Assembly (NCBI GenBank): GCA_902777385.1
Contig: CACYTP010000003.1
Location: forward strand, 40,899-104,898
Reading direction: 5' to 3'
DNA: 64,000 nt
DNA from: an uncultured bacterium
Lineage (GTDB): Bacteria > Cyanobacteriota > Vampirovibrionia > Gastranaerophilales > Gastranaerophilaceae
Shown one piece after another: positions 19,072 to 27,556 of the stretch. Below the pieces are notes generated by a model. The model saw only the letters and a list, made by a program, of their open reading frames with translations. It had not been told where the DNA came from and did no database searches. How positions within the stretch are numbered: the stretch's first letter is position 1; every line of letters starts with the position of its first letter. A program made the position numbers and the translations under genes.

Positions 19072-19707
19072 CTACTCGGCTTCTGCAGGAGTTTCCTGTA
19101 CTGATGGTTGTTCAGCTTTTTCTTCCACCGGATCAATTTTTTCTTCCAAAGACGCTATATGTTTCTTTACCTCATCAACATCATCAGCATTCTCGGTTTT
19201 AGATAAGTACAGATTATAATTTTTTACCGCATCTTTTAGCAATGTTTTTATATAAACTTTCTCTGCGTCTGTAAGAACAACATTACCTGCTGATGAAACA
19301 TCTTCTTCGTCCGTATCTTTATACTCAATTTTTTTTAATTCACCATCATCATCCAACACCAACGCACCTGATTTTAAATCCGTCGCCAGATTTTCCTCTG
19401 CAACAGCAAGAGAATAATAACTGTCTGCAAACTCAGGTTTAATTGTAATTGCCTTCTGGTAGGATTTCATTGCATTTACATAATCTTCAGTTTTTGTGTA
19501 AGCAACTGCTAAATTGTAGTGGGATTCAAAAATAGAATCATCTAAATCGACACTGGATTTAAGTCTTTCAATTGCAGCGTTATAATCACCCTGCTCCATA
19601 AATTTCATGGCCTTTGTATTAAGCTCCTGAACTGCTAAATTGTTTATGCAAGCTGTTGTAATAACAGATATTGTCAGTATGCAAACTAACAAAAATGCTT
19701 TTTTCAT
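19072..19707 (-). CDS. TPR-repeat lipoprotein
   Basis: A 211-residue protein with a lipoprotein-like signal peptide (LLVCILTISVITTAC, lipobox Cys at about residue 20) followed by at least two tetratricopeptide repeats (FMEQGDYNAAIERLKSSVDL; YVNAMKSYQKAITIKPEFAD) and an acidic, Pro/Glu-rich C-terminal tail. TPR lipoproteins usually act as scaffolds in envelope assembly. Specific role unknown. A GAGGG ribosome-binding site precedes the ATG, and lgt follows directly. Confidence 0.85.
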   Translation of the reverse strand: MKKAFLLVCILTISVITTACINNLAVQELNTKAMKFMEQGDYNAAIERLKSSVDLDDSIFESHYNLAVAYTKTEDYVNAMKSYQKAITIKPEFADSYYSLAVAEENLATDLKSGALVLDDDGELKKIEYKDTDEEDVSSAGNVVLTDAEKVYIKTLLKDAVKNYNLYLSKTENADDVDEVKKHIASLEEKIDPVEEKAEQPSVQETPAEAE

Positions 19708-19879
19708 ATATAACTAACCCTCATTTACTCTCAAGAATGATAAAATAATACAATAATAAACATATTAAGTCAAATCATTTACATAACAAGAATTTTTGAC
19801 ATTTATTTAATTAAATTAATTTTTGTGATATAATCAACTTGTAAGCTTTGGACAATGATATAAAGGCAAGGAGAATACT

Positions 19880-20146
19880 ATGTCTGACGATAAAGTGGTC
19901 AAATTAGGAGCAAAAAGAGAAAAACTGCATGAAGAAGAATCTTCTGAAAATAAAGAAAATGATTTAGTTTATTGCAGTTTTTGTCATCGTCCGAATACTC
20001 AGGTTTTAAAAATGGTAAAAGGTCCCGGAGTAAATATATGTTCTGAATGTGCAATGATAGCCGTTCAATATCTCATTTTAAATGACAGAATGCCATCTGC
20101 AGAAGCTCAGCAAATACTGGACGCATTCTGGGGAAAGGCCAGATAA
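19880..20146 (+). CDS. stand-alone ClpX-type zinc-finger protein
   Basis: An 88-residue protein that consists mainly of the zinc-binding domain normally found at the N-terminus of ClpX. The four Cys are in CSFC (about residues 32-35) and ICSEC (about 54-58), with the ClpX-like GPGVNICSEC context. There is no AAA+ ATPase region. In ClpX this domain dimerises and recognises substrates and adaptors, so an orphan copy could act as an adaptor or decoy for ClpXP, which is inference. It opens a gene cluster that also contains an orphan Clp-N repeat protein (22445-23809). A good AAGGAG site precedes the ATG. Confidence 0.85.
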   Translation: MSDDKVVKLGAKREKLHEEESSENKENDLVYCSFCHRPNTQVLKMVKGPGVNICSECAMIAVQYLILNDRMPSAEAQQILDAFWGKAR

Positions 20147-20152
20147 CAAAAC

Positions 20153-21751
20153 ATGCTTTTAAATCCGTTTGAAATTAAAGCAGAAATATTGACTATTATT
20201 GAGGATTGTCAGGATGAAAACAATCCCGATATATTGTCGGAACGAGTAGCTCGGCTTGACGAGCAATCCGATAAACAGACCATTGAGAAAATTCTTTTTA
20301 AAGAGTTGTTGCACGCAAACACTTCTAAAGAAAGAATAATAAGGTTTTTACTGCAAAGATATGTTCAAAAAGACAGACTTGTAGAACAGTTATGGGCTAT
20401 TCTAAAAAATAACATGACCTCAAGTGAAGTCAAAATTATCGTATTAAGCTATTTGAGAGAACTTGAAACAGACTGGAAATATGAAGACTTCAATAATGTT
20501 ATGGAAAACGACAATGAACTTGTGGATGCCGACACAAAAACACTACTCAATCAGGCAATTGTAAATCCTGAAGTTCAAATAGATTTTCTTGATTTTTTGG
20601 CTTCGGTTGAAGAAAAAGACAGATTGCTGTTAATACAATCTCTGGGTGACGATTATCAAGAGGATGCTCTTGCTAACATTTTAATTCCGGTATTTTTATC
20701 TGCTCCGGAATCAGCAACCGGCAAAGAAGCATTAAACTTGCTTGGAACATCAAGATCACAACTTGCGTATCACGCATTGAATACGAGTTATGAGTATGTT
20801 AGTGATACTCTGAAACCGCTTGTAAAGAAGAATTTGAATATACTTAAATTGGCAGGCATTAGAGAGGATAATTCTAAAGAATTTTATAAAAAACTGCTTT
20901 CGGAATCGAAACCCTACAGATGCTGTGCTACATATCCCGACGGACAAGGTAATCAGGCATTAATATTTTCCAGAAAAAACTTAAAAACAGGAAAGGTTCA
21001 GTTTGTTGCAATTGTTATAAATGATTACACAGGAATTAGAGACTGTTTTGGCTTTAATGAAATTTCAGAATTTGAATGTGACAAAATAATTGAAAGATTT
21101 TATAAAGACGAAAGGAATATTCCGTTACCTCCTGCCGCTCTTAAAACTCTAATCATGTATGGTGAAAAAATATCAAAGGAAAAAACTTCCGGTTGGTTAC
21201 TCCCTTATGAATATGTATGCTGGAAAAATCTTCTGGTAGATATAGATTCTGATAATATAAATTTTGAGCAATACTTTAGCGAAAAATTTTCTAGGAAAAA
21301 TATAACTGAAAAAGAATTTGAAGAAATAACAGCCTCAGATTTTACGGAACATTGGTTTTTAGATTATCATTACAGCAGTGAATTTGAAGTCTTTACGGAA
21401 ATCCTCGATAATGAAGTACTGGCAGGGAACTACGATTTTGACAATCTAATAGAAGACTATTTGGCAAAAATTTTCTACAAAGACGAATATGAAACTTGGC
21501 ATAAACGGCTGTTAGTATGTGCCTATATGGAATTTAACAGTGGTTCGGAGCATAATGCCGAATTAATACTGAATATTTATTTTGATAAAAACAAATATGA
21601 CGAATTTCTAAAATTCGTATTGAAAAAAAGCATTTACGAATATTACTTTTCGTTAAAATTTAACACTGAGGACAATCAAAATAAATTTACATTGAAGCAA
21701 CTTGATGATATTATAACCGTAATAGAGAAAAGATGGGTAAAAAATGTATAA
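20153..21751 (+). CDS. hypothetical protein with N-terminal helical repeats
   Basis: A 532-residue protein I do not recognise. The N-terminal half (about 1-240) is helical and resembles HEAT-type repeats (LLLIQSLGDDYQEDALANILIPVFL); the rest is mixed, with the segment KVQFVAIVINDYTGIRDCFG and a C-terminal helical part. No signal peptide or membrane helix. Translation probably depends on the zinc-finger gene 6 nt upstream, since no strong ribosome-binding site is seen, and its end overlaps yqgF by 8 nt. The tight packing with translation- and proteolysis-related genes suggests a housekeeping role. Confidence 0.75.
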   Translation: MLLNPFEIKAEILTIIEDCQDENNPDILSERVARLDEQSDKQTIEKILFKELLHANTSKERIIRFLLQRYVQKDRLVEQLWAILKNNMTSSEVKIIVLSYLRELETDWKYEDFNNVMENDNELVDADTKTLLNQAIVNPEVQIDFLDFLASVEEKDRLLLIQSLGDDYQEDALANILIPVFLSAPESATGKEALNLLGTSRSQLAYHALNTSYEYVSDTLKPLVKKNLNILKLAGIREDNSKEFYKKLLSESKPYRCCATYPDGQGNQALIFSRKNLKTGKVQFVAIVINDYTGIRDCFGFNEISEFECDKIIERFYKDERNIPLPPAALKTLIMYGEKISKEKTSGWLLPYEYVCWKNLLVDIDSDNINFEQYFSEKFSRKNITEKEFEEITASDFTEHWFLDYHYSSEFEVFTEILDNEVLAGNYDFDNLIEDYLAKIFYKDEYETWHKRLLVCAYMEFNSGSEHNAELILNIYFDKNKYDEFLKFVLKKSIYEYYFSLKFNTEDNQNKFTLKQLDDIITVIEKRWVKNV

Positions 21752-22148
21752 AGTTATGGCTCTTGACATTGGTACAAAGCGGATAGGAATTGCTCTTAGC
21801 GATTTTCTTCTGGTAATGGCGTCCGGACATTCTTATATACAGAGAAACCCTGAGCAGGAAGCTCTTAAACAAATACAAAATATTGCAGCAGAAAACAAAG
21901 TAGAAAAGATTGTTGTCGGAATTCCCATAAATATGGATGGCACAAAAGGGTTTCAGGCAGAAGATTGCTTGGAATTTTCAAAAAAAATTGCCGGATATGA
22001 AATAATATACGAAGATGAAAGACTAACATCAGATACTGCGGAAGAAAATTTAAGAGAAAGAAAAATTGACTTTAGAAAAGAAAAAGGTCTTGTTGATGTT
22101 GAAAGTGCAAGATTAATACTGGAACAATATTTATCAAGAAAACAATAA
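21744..22148 (+). CDS. yqgF: YqgF/RuvX-family nuclease (putative pre-16S rRNA processing)
   Basis: A 134-residue RNase H-fold protein. MALDIGTKRIGIALSD at the N-terminus carries the first catalytic Asp, VVGIPINMDGT the second conserved strand, and YEDERLTSDTAEE the DERxxT motif. The family is annotated as a Holliday-junction resolvase homologue and in E. coli takes part in 16S rRNA 5'-end maturation. It overlaps the upstream gene by 8 nt and precedes a DUF1292 gene, a pairing also known from Firmicutes (yrrK-yrzB). Confidence 0.92.
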   Translation: MYKVMALDIGTKRIGIALSDFLLVMASGHSYIQRNPEQEALKQIQNIAAENKVEKIVVGIPINMDGTKGFQAEDCLEFSKKIAGYEIIYEDERLTSDTAEENLRERKIDFRKEKGLVDVESARLILEQYLSRKQ

Positions 22149-22165
22149 ACAGAAAGAGGTTAAAA

Positions 22166-22444
22166 ATGGAAAACGAAGAAAATCAATTAATTGAAACTGT
22201 TGATGAAGATGGCAACGTAATTAATTTTGAGTTGTACGATATCGTTGAAGTTGACGGACAAGAATATGCACTGCTGCTTCCTGCTGAAGAAGAGGATGAA
22301 AGTGATGAAGCAGAAATCGTCATCATGAGATTAACAAAAGATGGTGAAGACTACATCTTTGAAACTATCGATGAAGATGACGAATTCAACAAAGTAGCAG
22401 AATATGTTGAAAGTTTGACAGACGAAGAAGACGAGGAAGAATAA
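22166..22444 (+). CDS. DUF1292 family protein
   Basis: A very acidic 92-residue protein with the DUF1292 pattern: ETVDEDGNVINFELYDIVEV, then EYALLLPAEE, and an acidic tail. The function of this family is unknown. AAAGAGG precedes the ATG. It lies directly downstream of yqgF, the same order as in Firmicutes, and its stop touches the TTG start of the Clp-N gene. Confidence 0.88.
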   Translation: MENEENQLIETVDEDGNVINFELYDIVEVDGQEYALLLPAEEEDESDEAEIVIMRLTKDGEDYIFETIDEDDEFNKVAEYVESLTDEEDEEE

Positions 22445-23809
22445 TTGTTTGAACGTTTTACGGAAAAGGCACTAAATGTTGTAACAAAGGCTCAGGAAAT
22501 AGCCTGCTCAATGAATTCTGAAAATATTTTGTCAGAGCATCTTTTGTTAGCTTTGGTTTCAGAGGCTAAGGGGGTTTCGCTAAAAATTTTCAGAATGTAC
22601 GGAATTACTTATGAGAAGTTGTATGATGAAATTACATCTGTAATGGAATTCAAAAAAGCAAAACATCCTGATGATATATCAGGCTTTTCTCATCATGTAA
22701 AAATTCTGTTGAAAGATACTTTGGATTTAGCGGTTAAGTCAGGTAATCCAAGTATATTATATGAACACTTGTTCCTTACCGTAATAAATGATAAATATTC
22801 AAACAACGTTAGAACTCTCGAAAAGCTCGGCTTTGATGTAAAAACTGCGAGAGCTTTACTGCAAAAGCTTGTTCAGAGAAAAACAAAAAGATTCATGCAT
22901 CCTGAAACAGATAATTCAGCAGAGAAAATTGCAGATAAGAGTGAAGAAACGGATTCGCTTTTGTTTGACAGCGAAGAATCCAAAAAGGTTTTTGAGCGTG
23001 CTGTTGCTAAATTATCAGCCTCTAATTATGAAATACTTGGAACCGAACAAATAATATCTTCAATTCTGGAAGATAAAGACGCTCAACTTACCGATATACT
23101 TGCTCAGAACGGATTAACGGCTGAAATATTTAATGATAAATTAAATAACATTCAATCAAGAAAATCCGAATACGAAGGAAGGCAAATTATATTCACACCT
23201 AACGCTTTCAGAATGATGAATTTGGCACTTCAAACTGCTAAAGAGCTTGGCTCATCCGTAGTTTTGCCTGAGCATATAATTCTTGGGATATTAAAATCCA
23301 AAAAGGGAATTGCATACGATATACTTAAAGAACTCAAAGTAGACGAAACGACATTGGCTCACGGCATTATTAAACCTATTGAAAAGCAAATGCCGGAAAC
23401 TCTTACTATTCTGCGTTTGGCAAAAGAAGAATCCCGAAGAATTGGCAGAAATGTTGTCGGAACGGAAATGTTTTTGCTTGGAATAATAGCAGAAGGTGCG
23501 GGTATAGGTGGGAGAGTGCTTGCCGAACTCGGTATCACAATAAAAGATGCAAGACAGATTGTTGAAAATATTATCGGCTTTGGCAATGAATATTACGACA
23601 AAGAAGTCGTATTCACTGAGCGTGCTAAAAGAGTTTTAGAAAAAGCCTGGGAACTTGCAAAAAATGAACATAAATCCAGAATTGAATCTCAGCATCTTCT
23701 TTTAGCACTAACTACAGAACCGACATCCCTTGCAATGCAATCACTTGAACAGTTAGGGGTTGATGCTGTTGAGATTAAAGAAGGTATAAAGAAATTTGCA
23801 AATGAATAA
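22445..23809 (+). CDS. Clp-N repeat protein without AAA+ domain
   Basis: A 454-residue protein made only of Clp-N (Clp R) repeats. I count six half-repeats beginning near FTEKALNVV (residue 4), FSHHVKILL (78), EESKKVFER (175), FTPNAFRMM (250), PETLTILRL (330) and FTERAKRVL (395), each followed by a SEHLLLAL-like segment. In ClpC/ClpA one such double repeat precedes two ATPase modules; here no Walker motif exists. ClpC N-domains bind adaptors such as MecA or substrates, so this may be an adaptor, inhibitor or scaffold for a Clp protease. The TTG start is directly after the upstream stop, indicating coupling. Confidence 0.88.
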   Translation: MFERFTEKALNVVTKAQEIACSMNSENILSEHLLLALVSEAKGVSLKIFRMYGITYEKLYDEITSVMEFKKAKHPDDISGFSHHVKILLKDTLDLAVKSGNPSILYEHLFLTVINDKYSNNVRTLEKLGFDVKTARALLQKLVQRKTKRFMHPETDNSAEKIADKSEETDSLLFDSEESKKVFERAVAKLSASNYEILGTEQIISSILEDKDAQLTDILAQNGLTAEIFNDKLNNIQSRKSEYEGRQIIFTPNAFRMMNLALQTAKELGSSVVLPEHIILGILKSKKGIAYDILKELKVDETTLAHGIIKPIEKQMPETLTILRLAKEESRRIGRNVVGTEMFLLGIIAEGAGIGGRVLAELGITIKDARQIVENIIGFGNEYYDKEVVFTERAKRVLEKAWELAKNEHKSRIESQHLLLALTTEPTSLAMQSLEQLGVDAVEIKEGIKKFANE

Positions 23810-25112
23810 TTTAATTCAAAATGAAATTTTGAAATTTATTGAGCAATATAATCTTTCCGATAAAACTACCCCTTATATTGTTGCTTTTTCAGGCGGTTAT
23901 GACTCTATGTGCCTGTTGCACGCATTATCACAAACAGTCAAAAATCCGCTCATAGCTGTTCACCTTAACCATAATTGGCGAGGGGCAGAAAGTGATTTGG
24001 AAGAAAAAAAATGTGCTGAATTTTGTAAACAGTATAACATCAAATTTTATTCGGAAAAATTAGGAAATGATGTACAAAAGACTGAAACCAAGGCAAGAGA
24101 GGCAAGGTATAACTTCTTTACAAGATGTGCAAAAAAGTTCAAAACGAATGTAGTTTTTACTGCACACAATGCTGATGATAATGCTGAAACACTTTTATAC
24201 AGAATAATAAAAGGAACGGCTGTTGATGGTTTGTGCGGAATTTTACCCAAAAGAGATATTTACTACCGTCCTCTTTTAAAAATTAAGAGAATCGAAATTG
24301 AAAAATACTGTACCGAAAATTCCTTAACACCAAATAAAGACAGTTCAAACGAAAACACTAAATATAGCAGAAACTACATTCGGCATAAAATATTACCACT
24401 GGCAAAAAGAGTTAATCCTGATGCAGTTGATGCTATAAATTCATTATCTGAAACTGCGACAAGGGATACGGAGTATTTTTATAATGAAGTCAGGGTTGTC
24501 GGTAATGATACAACGAAATTTATAACATCACATCCTGCTATTCAAAACAGAATTATCAAGCAAATACTATGCGAAAATAATATAGACTATGATAGAGAAC
24601 ATATTGAGTATTTATCAGATTTTATAATATTTAATGCGAATTCAAAATCAGGAAAGACCTGTTCCTTATCTCTCAATAAAAATTTATATGTAAATAATTC
24701 GTATTTTAAAGTTATAGAAACATCTGAAAATATTAATAGTGAAGAAGTTTGTATAAATAAAGAAGGTACATACAAATTTATGAACGGGGAATTTACAATA
24801 AAGAAATGTATTGATATACCATCAAAATTTCCGACGGATAACGAATACTGTGCATACATAAATATTGATGAAATAAATTTTACACTCAGAACACGACGGA
24901 ATGGGGACATAATATACCCACTTGGTGCCAACGGGAAACAAAAACTCAAAAAATATTTAAATGAGAAAAAAATTCCACAACATGAAAAAGACAGACTCAT
25001 AATGCTTGCCCAAAAAGACGAAATTTTATGGATAGCAGGTGTAGGTATGAGTGATAAAATAAAAGTAAACGAAAAAGCCACACATATTATAAAATTTAAA
25101 AAGGAGAGTTAA
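23802..25112 (+). CDS. tilS: tRNA(Ile)-lysidine synthetase
   Basis: Modifies C34 of the tRNA-Ile (CAU) anticodon to lysidine, allowing AUA decoding. The ATP-pyrophosphatase PP-loop SGGYDSMCLLH is near the N-terminus, followed by HLNHNWRGAES and HNADDNAET, all typical of TilS. The C-terminal domain (LRTRRNGDIIYP, KLKKYLNEKKIP) matches the TilS C-terminal domain. I start at the ATG at 23802, overlapping the end of the Clp-N gene; a TTG two codons earlier is possible. About 436 residues. tilS-hpt adjacency is common in bacteria. Confidence 0.95.
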   Translation: MNNLIQNEILKFIEQYNLSDKTTPYIVAFSGGYDSMCLLHALSQTVKNPLIAVHLNHNWRGAESDLEEKKCAEFCKQYNIKFYSEKLGNDVQKTETKAREARYNFFTRCAKKFKTNVVFTAHNADDNAETLLYRIIKGTAVDGLCGILPKRDIYYRPLLKIKRIEIEKYCTENSLTPNKDSSNENTKYSRNYIRHKILPLAKRVNPDAVDAINSLSETATRDTEYFYNEVRVVGNDTTKFITSHPAIQNRIIKQILCENNIDYDREHIEYLSDFIIFNANSKSGKTCSLSLNKNLYVNNSYFKVIETSENINSEEVCINKEGTYKFMNGEFTIKKCIDIPSKFPTDNEYCAYINIDEINFTLRTRRNGDIIYPLGANGKQKLKKYLNEKKIPQHEKDRLIMLAQKDEILWIAGVGMSDKIKVNEKATHIIKFKKES

Positions 25113-25114
25113 CA

Positions 25115-25663
25115 ATGAAAAATGTGAAATTATCCGATATAAAGGTCTTGTTTGATGAGACCACAATACAAAACAGAATAAAGGAAGTTGCATCAAAACT
25201 AAACGATAGCTACAAAGATGAGGAAGTTTGCGTAATATGTGTTCTTAAAGGTGCGGTAATGTTTGCTACAGACTTGGTAAAAAGCCTTACTATGCCGCTT
25301 ACAATGGAGTTTATAAGATTATCCAGTTACGGACATTCAACGAGTACCAGTGGAAAAGTTAATGCTGTTGACATTAAGCTGCCTGATTTAACAGACAAAA
25401 ACGTACTTATTGTAGAAGACATAATTGATACTGGATTAACTGCAAAGTTTTTGCTTGATTTTATAGCATCAAATTTTAGAACAAAAAGTACTAAATTTGT
25501 ATCACTGCTTGATAAAAAATGTTCAAGACAAGTTGATGTTAAATCAGATGAATACTGCTTTGAAATAGACGACAAATTTGTAGTAGGATACGGACTGGAC
25601 TATGATGGCAAATTCAGAAATCTAAGATTTATCGGATACGCAGACAAATCAATTCTTAAATAA
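25115..25663 (+). CDS. hpt: hypoxanthine phosphoribosyltransferase
   Basis: Purine salvage enzyme converting hypoxanthine or guanine plus PRPP into IMP or GMP. The PRPP-binding motif VLIVEDIIDTGLTA is clear, preceded by the family's LKGAVMFATDL and SSYGHST segments. Length of 182 residues is usual. AAGGAGAG precedes the ATG, 2 nt after the tilS stop. In many bacteria ftsH follows hpt; it does not here. Confidence 0.95.
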   Translation: MKNVKLSDIKVLFDETTIQNRIKEVASKLNDSYKDEEVCVICVLKGAVMFATDLVKSLTMPLTMEFIRLSSYGHSTSTSGKVNAVDIKLPDLTDKNVLIVEDIIDTGLTAKFLLDFIASNFRTKSTKFVSLLDKKCSRQVDVKSDEYCFEIDDKFVVGYGLDYDGKFRNLRFIGYADKSILK

Positions 25664-25730
25664 ATGTATCGATATTGATTTTTTACAAAAATATGGTAAA
25701 ATTTAAAATAAGAGAATATTGGAGGTTGGG

Positions 25731-26474
25731 ATGGCATCATTAATTGAAGCATGTGATAATACAATGAAAGAACCGTTTGCAGGAATAAAAGTGTTTTTAT
25801 GGGCAATACCTGTATGTATGTTTTTTACAGCAGGTGCAAACTTGGTCAATCAAACGATTGGTATGATTACATTAATTTTATTCTTCGGATTATGCGTAAC
25901 ATCCTCAAACAATATAATTACCAAAAAACCGGTTCTGGTTCCGGGAATAAATTTTTTTAGTATGGCTCTTAACGGTATACTTGGATTAATTAGTATGCTT
26001 CCATACGGATTGGTTGCTTGGTTTGCTTACTGGGGAACAACTTTTATTCAGATACCGAACCTGCCGGTACTAAACGATACTATCCACATAACTTTGGATT
26101 TGCTTATTGCTTCAATTCCACTTACTGCACTTGCTATTTTTGTAAGAAGGCTTAATCCGCTGGAAGTTTTGAATTTAAAAAAATATTCTTACGGGTTTGG
26201 TGAAGTATTTTTAAGCATGTCATATTTTTTGGTTAGGTTAGCACTGTTTTCACTTATAGTAATTGGATTTCTTGTATACATATTTTCATTATTTATAGGC
26301 TTTGAAAACTCATTATGGACTTACTTAATTTGCGTTTTGGCTGTTTTCTATTTGATTGTTGCAGCGAATTTCTTTGCACAGCTAAGCGATGAAATCTATA
26401 TATTTCCTGAAAAAGAAGAAGCCAAAGTAAGAGAACAGGAAGAAATTCGAAAAATTCTTACAAAACATGAATAA
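25731..26474 (+). CDS. six-helix integral membrane protein
   Basis: A 247-residue membrane protein with about six hydrophobic helices and a charged cytoplasmic C-terminus (FPEKEEAKVREQEEIRKIL). The ATG at 25731 is chosen because TTGGAGG lies just upstream; a TTG at 25719 would leave no ribosome-binding site. The layout resembles the membrane protein encoded at 56807-57676 (both have a long helix set and a short charged tail), but I cannot prove homology. Function unknown. tRNA-Glu follows 36 nt downstream with its own TATAAT box. Confidence 0.75.
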   Translation: MASLIEACDNTMKEPFAGIKVFLWAIPVCMFFTAGANLVNQTIGMITLILFFGLCVTSSNNIITKKPVLVPGINFFSMALNGILGLISMLPYGLVAWFAYWGTTFIQIPNLPVLNDTIHITLDLLIASIPLTALAIFVRRLNPLEVLNLKKYSYGFGEVFLSMSYFLVRLALFSLIVIGFLVYIFSLFIGFENSLWTYLICVLAVFYLIVAANFFAQLSDEIYIFPEKEEAKVREQEEIRKILTKHE

Positions 26475-26510
26475 ATTTTTTATGTTATAATAAATTTGTT
26501 AAAGCCAAAT

Positions 26511-26585
26511 AGCGGTATCGTCTAGTGGTTAGGACGGGAGATTCTCATTCTCCAAACAGGGGTTCAATTCCCCTTACCGCCGCCA
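26511..26585 (+). tRNA. tRNA-Glu (anticodon CTC)
   Basis: A complete cloverleaf: D arm GTCT...GGAC, anticodon stem GGAGA/TCTCC with loop TTCTCAT (anticodon CTC), T arm AGGGG/CCCCT with loop TTCAATT, and an encoded CCA. Acceptor pairs 2-71 to 7-66 are good, but the first pair would be A1-C72, a mismatch. A TATAAT box lies at 26486-26491. The 3' end (14 bp) is duplicated at 26850-26863. Confidence 0.95.
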
Positions 26586-26621
26586 ATAAGAAAGACACGC
26601 TTGTCGTGTCTTTTTTATTGG
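26583..26621 (+). terminator. terminator of tRNA-Glu
   Basis: A long hairpin that begins with the CCA end of the tRNA: CCAATAAGAAAGACACG pairs with CGTGTCTTTTTTATTGG with one mismatch and a 5-nt loop; the T-run is inside the 3' arm. Confidence 0.85.
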
Positions 26622-26645
26622 CTGTTATTAAGTGTAATATTGAAA

Positions 26646-26839
26646 GAACCCCTACAAGGCGTTAGCCTTGTCATAGGGGTTCAGCGAGGAGGGAGCAGAG
26701 GCTTTTTTCTATCTGGGTTGTGTAATTTTCACGAAAAGAATTTTTGATAAATTCTTTTGGGTTCTTCAGTAATTCTAAGTTCAAATTAATTTTCACTAAG
26801 AATTACTACCTCTCACAAAACGATACTTAATCGTTTTGT
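26646..26839 (+). other. array of four strong hairpins downstream of tRNA-Glu
   Basis: Non-coding segment with four stem-loops in a row. A (26646-26682): GAACCCCTA plus CAAGGC against GCCTTG and TAGGGGTTC, GTTA loop, 3-nt bulge. B (26734-26758): AAAAGAATTT/AAATTCTTTT. C (26768-26807): AGTAATTCT/AGAATTACT. D (26815-26839): ACAAAACGAT/ATCGTTTTGT. Between A and B is a purine-rich stretch (GCGAGGAGGGAGCAGAGG). AAGAACCC at the 5' side of A can also pair with GGGTTCTT at 26759-26766, giving an alternative fold. It may be a structured RNA or a small mobile/repeat element. Confidence 0.6.
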
Positions 26840-27378
26840 TCGGCAGAGTCCTTACCGCCGCCATAAAAATCGGAACATTACAGAAATATCTGACAAATGT
26901 TGATAATTACTCTAACCAAATTGATACATACTTTGCATCATTATCTCTTGAAGGTAAAGTCGATTATATTTTTCAATTAGCCGGAGAGTATTTACAGGCG
27001 TCAGGAATGACAGAGCAATTAAATGCACTTGAAGTTTTATCCATTAATGTGACATATTATGCTGGGGGATCTGTAACTGACCCTCCTATAGTTTATGGGC
27101 ATCTGTCTAATTATCAAGATTCCCCGTTAGGATTTACTTCTTTTGCCAACTTGGGTGTTTATAAATATCGTTTAACGGAAGAAAAATGGTATGACTACGT
27201 TAGCTACCTTGTTGGTGCAGCTCAATCAGCAGCTATTGAGCTTGCCGCAAATGTAATAGTATATCCACAACGTGATACAGAGGGAGCAAAATGGCGTGAA
27301 AATTATTTTGATAGTGTTGGGGAAGGACGCTGGACCTTGGCACAAGAAAATTCCGGCAATTGGGAACTTTATGCTTAA
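26836..27378 (+). CDS. hypothetical protein, possibly 5'-truncated
   Basis: An open frame of up to 180 codons opening at a TTG inside hairpin D and reading through the duplicated tRNA end (residues FGRVLTAAIKIG), so those first residues are probably not native. The remaining sequence (from about LQKYLTNVDNYSNQIDTYF) looks like a real protein with mixed helix and Trp/Tyr-rich C-terminal part (GEGRWTLAQENSGNWELYA). The first internal ATG is at 27007. No ribosome-binding site is convincing. I interpret it as a gene whose 5' end was replaced when the tRNA-end copy arose, or one using an unusual start. Not recognised. Confidence 0.5.
   Translation: MFGRVLTAAIKIGTLQKYLTNVDNYSNQIDTYFASLSLEGKVDYIFQLAGEYLQASGMTEQLNALEVLSINVTYYAGGSVTDPPIVYGHLSNYQDSPLGFTSFANLGVYKYRLTEEKWYDYVSYLVGAAQSAAIELAANVIVYPQRDTEGAKWRENYFDSVGEGRWTLAQENSGNWELYA
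26850..26863 (+). repeat. 14-bp copy of the tRNA-Glu 3' end
   Basis: CCTTACCGCCGCCA here is identical to 26572-26585, the 3' end of tRNA-Glu. Together the two copies bracket the hairpin array, like attachment-site repeats left by an integrated element. No integrase gene is nearby. Confidence 0.75.
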
Positions 27379-27556
27379 TTCATATTCAAATTAAATGAAT
27401 TAAATTTCTTATTATATGATTATTTTAATTATAATAATTTTATGGTATATATTATACGTCTATATCTAATGATTAGATTTTATTTGCGTTTTTTATGTAT
27501 AAAATATTAGAGTTTTATATTATATCTGAATCTCTAATAATATAGGTATTTGCGAA

